Part shown: positions 53,971 through 56,961 of the stretch, in pieces
How positions within the stretch are numbered: the first letter of the stretch is position 1
Layout: each line of letters starts with the position of its first letter
DNA from: JAHZFN01 sp965149945
GTDB lineage: Bacteria; Bacillota; Dehalobacteriia; UBA4068; UBA4997
DNA length: 56,961 bases
Assembly: GCA_965149945.1 (NCBI GenBank)
Contig: CBCTTQ010000010.1
Coordinates: forward strand, 1 to 56,961
Direction of reading: 5' to 3'
Position numbers and translations under genes: made by a program
Notes under the pieces: model-generated
The model's input: the letters and a program-made list of their open reading frames with translations, nothing else
Database searches by the model: none
Told to the model about the DNA's origin: nothing

Positions 53971-54810
53971 ATGATACAAGATATTTTCCCTAAAAAATAC
54001 GATAATCGATACGGGCAATTTACACCGCGCCCTCAAGATATTATGATGATTTTTTCCGATCAAAAGGTCTTGCTGCGAAAAACAGAAGACAATTTTTCGC
54101 TGCCTCGATTGGCAGATTTACCCCGCCAGAAAGAATTTTTAACTGAAAGGATTCAATATTTGTTTGCGATTGATGAAACAAGATTTTTTTTGCTTTGGTT
54201 GGCAAAAGACTGGCAGCCTGATCCGAATTTTTGGCAATGGTGTGATCAGACGATTTTTCGCAGCGCTTTCACTGGCGCCGCGGCTTTTGGCGGAATTACG
54301 GCATTCCAATTATATCGCTGGTATCGGGATAATCAGTTTTGCGGCGCTTGTGGCAGTCGGATGGCTTCCGGTCAGGATGAACGAGCGCTGATTTGTAGCA
54401 GATGCGGTAAAGTTGTTTATCCTCGTATTAACCCCGCGGTAATTATCGCGGTGACGGATGGTGATCGTTTATTGATGACGCAGTACGCTGGAGGAACCTA
54501 TCGCCGCTATGCCTTGGTTGCCGGATTTGTGGAAATCGGGGAAACTTTTGAAGAAACGGTGCGGCGAGAAATTTGGGAAGAAGTAGGATTGCGAGTGAAA
54601 AATATCCGCGATTTCGGTAGTCAACCTTGGTCTTTTTCCGATACGGTGATGATTGGTTTTTTCGCGGAATTGGACGGTTCTGATGAGATTACTTTGGAGC
54701 GGAAAGAATTGGCGACAGCCAAATGGTTCCGGCGGTCTGAAGTTCCTCATGATATGCATGCTATCAGTATTGGTTATGAATTAGTGCAGTGTTTTTTGAA
54801 TGAGCAATAA
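53971..54810 (+). CDS. nudC: NAD+ diphosphatase / NAD-RNA decapping hydrolase
   Basis: A 279-residue Nudix enzyme. A zinc ribbon 'CGACGSRMASGQDERALICS' lies near residue 124, followed by the Nudix box 'GFVEIGETFEETVRREIWEE' (GX5EX7REUXEEXGU, with VGL after it), and the 'SQPWSFSDTVMIGFFA' segment (SQPWPFPxS-like) that defines the NudC family. It cleaves NAD(H) and may remove NAD caps from RNA. It starts 19 bases after panC; no perfect Shine-Dalgarno was seen, only AAAGGT. Confidence 0.93.
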   Translation: MIQDIFPKKYDNRYGQFTPRPQDIMMIFSDQKVLLRKTEDNFSLPRLADLPRQKEFLTERIQYLFAIDETRFFLLWLAKDWQPDPNFWQWCDQTIFRSAFTGAAAFGGITAFQLYRWYRDNQFCGACGSRMASGQDERALICSRCGKVVYPRINPAVIIAVTDGDRLLMTQYAGGTYRRYALVAGFVEIGETFEETVRREIWEEVGLRVKNIRDFGSQPWSFSDTVMIGFFAELDGSDEITLERKELATAKWFRRSEVPHDMHAISIGYELVQCFLNEQ

Positions 54811-54824
54811 AAAGGGGTGACACA

Positions 54825-55070
54825 ATGATCGCGGGAATTATCTCCGTTGATGTACACGGAATGAATTGTTATCAGGCAAAAGTAAAGATCGACAGTTTGT
54901 TGCGGCGATCTGACAGCGGCGTGTATCGCCTGCGGATTATTCATGGATTTCATCAGGGAACTGCCATTAAAGAGATGATCTGGCAGGAATATGCGACACA
55001 TCCCAAAGTAAAAGAAATTCTTTCAGGAAATAATACCGGTCAAACAGAATTGGTGTTACGCGCTTTTTAA
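54825..55070 (+). CDS. Smr-domain protein (short)
   Basis: An 81-residue stand-alone Smr domain: 'ISVDVHGMNCYQAKVKIDSL' (the LDLHG motif, here VDVHG) and 'RLRIIHGFHQGTAIKEMI' (HGxGxG-like, here HGFHQGTA). Smr domains are DNA nicking or RNA-acting enzymes in MutS2 and others. At 81 residues it lacks any partner domain. It begins 14 bases after nudC with AAGGGGT. Confidence 0.78.
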   Translation: MIAGIISVDVHGMNCYQAKVKIDSLLRRSDSGVYRLRIIHGFHQGTAIKEMIWQEYATHPKVKEILSGNNTGQTELVLRAF

Positions 55071-55329
55071 AAGCTTATTTCTGAATTTCAAATGAATAAT
55101 TATATTTAAAATATAAAAGGATTTGCGGAATTGAAAGTTTTGGTTTTCTGCGGAACCATGGTGGTATCTGTAAAAAATGCTTGTATTATCTGAGCGATAT
55201 CCTATTTCAGCGACTTGCTGTTTTCGTTATGCGTCTGGGCTGTCGGTAAAATTGGTTATGCGGGAGGAAAAAGCGCTGTTTTTCTTAAGTATAAAATGGG
55301 TATGAGAAAAGGTTTTTTATTGGAATTTC
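55071..55329. other. Intergenic stretch before rubrerythrin
   Basis: About 260 AT-rich bases between the Smr gene and the rubrerythrin promoter. No gene, hairpin or repeat is recognised. Confidence 0.35.
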
Positions 55330-55358
55330 TTGACAATTCTTTGGAAAATCGGTATGCT
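55330..55358 (+). promoter_or_regulatory. Sigma-A promoter of rubrerythrin
   Basis: TTGACA, 17 bases and TATGCT are placed 109 bases before the rubrerythrin start, leaving an unusually long leader of about 100 bases. Confidence 0.65.
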
Positions 55359-55466
55359 ATTTTTATAGGGGATTCCTTTGAATAAGACGGAAATACCCGA
55401 GAGGACGAACAAAACAGAGAAAAATTGTAAAGAACACAGAAAAATTCCAAAATAGGAGGGGAAAAA

Positions 55467-56000
55467 ATGGATTTAAAAGGTACAAAAACAGAAAAAAACT
55501 TGATGGAAGCATTTGCCGGTGAAAGCCAAGCCAGAAACAAATATACGTATTTTGCTTCTCAGGCGCGAAAAGACGGTTATCAGCAGATTGCCGCAATTTT
55601 TGAAGAAACTGCTTTTAATGAAAAAGAACACGCGAAAATTTGGTTTAAATATTTGAACGGTATCGGTTCCACTGAAGAAAATCTGGTTGCCGCGGCAGAA
55701 GGAGAAAACTACGAATGGACAGATATGTATGCCCGCATGGCCAAAGAAGCCAGAGAAGAAGGTTTTGAAGAAATTGCCCTGAAGTTTGAAATGGTAGGAA
55801 AAATTGAAAAAGAACATGAAGAACGCTATCGTAAACTTTTGGCTAATGTTAAAGACGGTCTGGTATTTTCCAGAGAAGGTGAAATGATTTGGCAATGCTC
55901 CAACTGTGGTCATATTGTCATCGGTAAAAAAGCTCCGCAGATATGCCCTGTTTGCGCTCATCCCCAGTCCTTCTTTCAGATTAAAGCGGAAAATTATTAA
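55467..56000 (+). CDS. Rubrerythrin
   Basis: A 177-residue non-heme iron peroxidase protecting anaerobes from hydrogen peroxide. The diiron ligands are visible in the four-helix part: Glu19 ('MEAFAGESQARNKYTYFA'), Glu52/His55 ('AFNEKEHAKIWFKY'), Glu94/Glu97 ('MAKEAREEGFEEIALKFEMV') and Glu114/His117 ('KIEKEHEERYRK'). The rubredoxin domain at the end has Cys144, Cys147, Cys160 and Cys163 ('WQCSNCGHIVIGKKAPQICP' then VC). Length is normal. Confidence 0.95.
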   Translation: MDLKGTKTEKNLMEAFAGESQARNKYTYFASQARKDGYQQIAAIFEETAFNEKEHAKIWFKYLNGIGSTEENLVAAAEGENYEWTDMYARMAKEAREEGFEEIALKFEMVGKIEKEHEERYRKLLANVKDGLVFSREGEMIWQCSNCGHIVIGKKAPQICPVCAHPQSFFQIKAENY

Positions 56001-56044
56001 ACAGTGACGAACAATCGGCGATTTTTTTGCTGCTTGAATAGAGG

Positions 56045-56077
56045 AAAACGGCGCTGTCTTGAGACGGCGCCGTTTTT
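56045..56077 (+). terminator. Rubrerythrin terminator
   Basis: aacggcgctgtc / gacggcgccgtt stem (one imperfect position) followed by TTTTTT. Confidence 0.85.
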
Positions 56078-56128
56078 TAATGAGTTTTTAAAATTATTTT
56101 AGGGATTTGTTAAAAATAGATTTAGTGT

Positions 56129-56163
56129 AAAACGCGCTTAATTTTTTTTATTAAGCGCGTTTT
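56129..56163. terminator. Perfect 14-bp inverted repeat, probable terminator
   Basis: aaaacgcgcttaat / attaagcgcgtttt with a seven-base T loop. It lies between convergent genes and ends with four T's on each strand, so it could end the minus-strand oxidoreductase transcript. Confidence 0.6.
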
Positions 56164-56195
56164 GAGGGATTGTTTGTGTTTTTATTATAGATAAA

Positions 56196-56961
56196 TTACT
56201 TGCATTGTGTGCATATATATTCAGGAACGGCGCGCTGATTTGCGACAGACTCATAAAGTCGCCAGCCGCCGGCTAAATTGTAACAATCATACCCATTGCC
56301 GGTGAGAATACGGCAGGCGATATAGCTGCGCTGACCACTGTGGCAATGGACATAGATCGGACGATCTTTAGGGAGTTCTTTCAGATGTTCCCGCAGAGAA
56401 TCTAAGGGGATGTGGCGGAATCCTTCAATTTTGCCTCGACTGACTTCCGTTTCCGTACGGACATCCAACAAGGTGACGCTGCCGTCACGAGGCAAAGCCG
56501 CCACATCATGCCAGAAAAATTGTTTGATTTTTCCGGTGACGATATTTTCCGCTGTAAACCCCAGCATATTGACGGGATCTTTGGCGCTGCCGAAAGGCGG
56601 CGCGTAGCAGAGTTCCAGTTTTGCCAAATCGGTAACTTTGGCGCCGAAACGAATTGCCGTGGCCAATACATCCATACGCTTGTCCACGCCGTCATAGCCA
56701 ACGATTTGCGCGCCCAGTAAACGTAAGGTGCTTTTTTCCCAAAGCGCTTTGATGGACATTTTGGTGCCGCCGGGATAATATTCCGCATGGGACGGAGAGT
56801 ATAAATAAGTTTTATCGTAATCAATACCGGCCGCACGCGCACTTTTCTCATTCAGTCCGGTGGCTGCTACTGTCATATCGAACAATTTCAGGACAGAGGA
56901 ACCCTGAGTGCCGTTGTATACGGAATCACCCCCCGCGATATTGTCTGCCGCAATGCGTCCC
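56196..56961 (-). CDS. CoA-disulfide-reductase-like FAD oxidoreductase with rhodanese domain (5' end outside window)
   Basis: The C-terminal part of a flavoprotein disulfide reductase; the frame is open to the window edge. 'GRIAADNIAGGDSVYNGTQG' and 'VLKLFDMTVAATGLNEKSAR' belong to the interdomain and dimerisation part of the CoA-disulfide reductase / NADH oxidase family, and 'ELCYAPPFGSAKDPVNMLGF' is the family's C-terminal signature. A rhodanese domain follows: 'SVTLLDVRTETEVSRGKIEG' and the loop 'YVHCHSGQRSYIA' with active-site Cys, then a terminal CTQCK. Fused enzymes of this kind reduce CoA-disulfide or polysulfide. The NAD/FAD domain lies outside the window. Confidence 0.9.
   Translation of the reverse strand, partial: GRIAADNIAGGDSVYNGTQGSSVLKLFDMTVAATGLNEKSARAAGIDYDKTYLYSPSHAEYYPGGTKMSIKALWEKSTLRLLGAQIVGYDGVDKRMDVLATAIRFGAKVTDLAKLELCYAPPFGSAKDPVNMLGFTAENIVTGKIKQFFWHDVAALPRDGSVTLLDVRTETEVSRGKIEGFRHIPLDSLREHLKELPKDRPIYVHCHSGQRSYIACRILTGNGYDCYNLAGGWRLYESVANQRAVPEYICTQCK

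Noticed and set aside
1..56961. CRISPR array, intact insertion sequence, phage genes or rRNA
   Set aside because: No regularly spaced direct repeats, transposase, phage structural gene or rRNA sequence was recognised anywhere.

Overview
The window looks like chromosomal DNA of a strictly anaerobic, amino-acid-fermenting Bacillota (Clostridia or Negativicutes; I cannot place it further). The evidence is Firmicutes-style Shine-Dalgarno sites and sigma-A promoters, two S-layer-homology (SLH) proteins, a split transketolase, long-form HPF, rubrerythrin, an HgdC-type dehydratase activase, an indolepyruvate:ferredoxin oxidoreductase and an ADP-forming acyl-CoA synthetase. Base composition is moderate through most genes, with a very AT-rich gene-free stretch near 51.4-51.65 kb.

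Layout. 1-3.4 kb: 3' part of a large SLH surface protein, with a broken copy of its last codons just after the stop. 3.5-8.6 kb: nitroreductase, a Na+/solute symporter behind a possible leader peptide, HPF, an EamA exporter and an MBL-fold protein. 8.8-13.6 kb: a two-gene ABC exporter flanked by the wreck of an OmpR-type response regulator and of a TetR repressor, with a clean palindrome left in front of the exporter. 14-20 kb: orphan HgdC activase, a GntR/ABC operon with its promoter buried in operator-like repeats, and glmS. 20-26.3 kb: thioesterase, secA, prfB and the two transketolase subunits. 26.3-33 kb: a secreted MBL protein, a secreted transglutaminase-SLH protein, an unknown protein, DUF2284 and an iron alcohol dehydrogenase, bracketed by two copies of a decayed repeat ending in long terminator hairpins. 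33-39 kb: a four-gene operon (aminotransferase, IorA, IorB, ADP-forming acyl-CoA synthetase) that reads as a complete amino-acid-to-acid fermentation route yielding ATP. 39-44 kb: dgt, dnaG, rpoD and three tRNAs. 44-49.5 kb: a decayed accessory segment after the tRNAs with GNATs, DUF3795, DUF3788, an alkyltransferase-like protein and several pseudogenes. 49.5-50.7 kb: an ArsR / NapH-like / ferredoxin operon with an overlapping promoter and palindrome. 51.7-57 kb: flavin reductase, HD protein, panC, nudC, Smr, rubrerythrin and the 3' part of a CoA-disulfide-reductase-like enzyme with a rhodanese domain.

How it fits together. Core replication, transcription, secretion and translation genes (dnaG, rpoD, secA, prfB, hpf) alternate with anaerobic redox and amino-acid metabolism. 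No phage, CRISPR array or intact insertion sequence was seen. The most notable items are the amino-acid fermentation operon, the short aromatic-rich peptide upstream of the symporter, the ArsR-ferredoxin-membrane redox operon, the paired decayed repeats, and two regulator pseudogenes beside an intact exporter.
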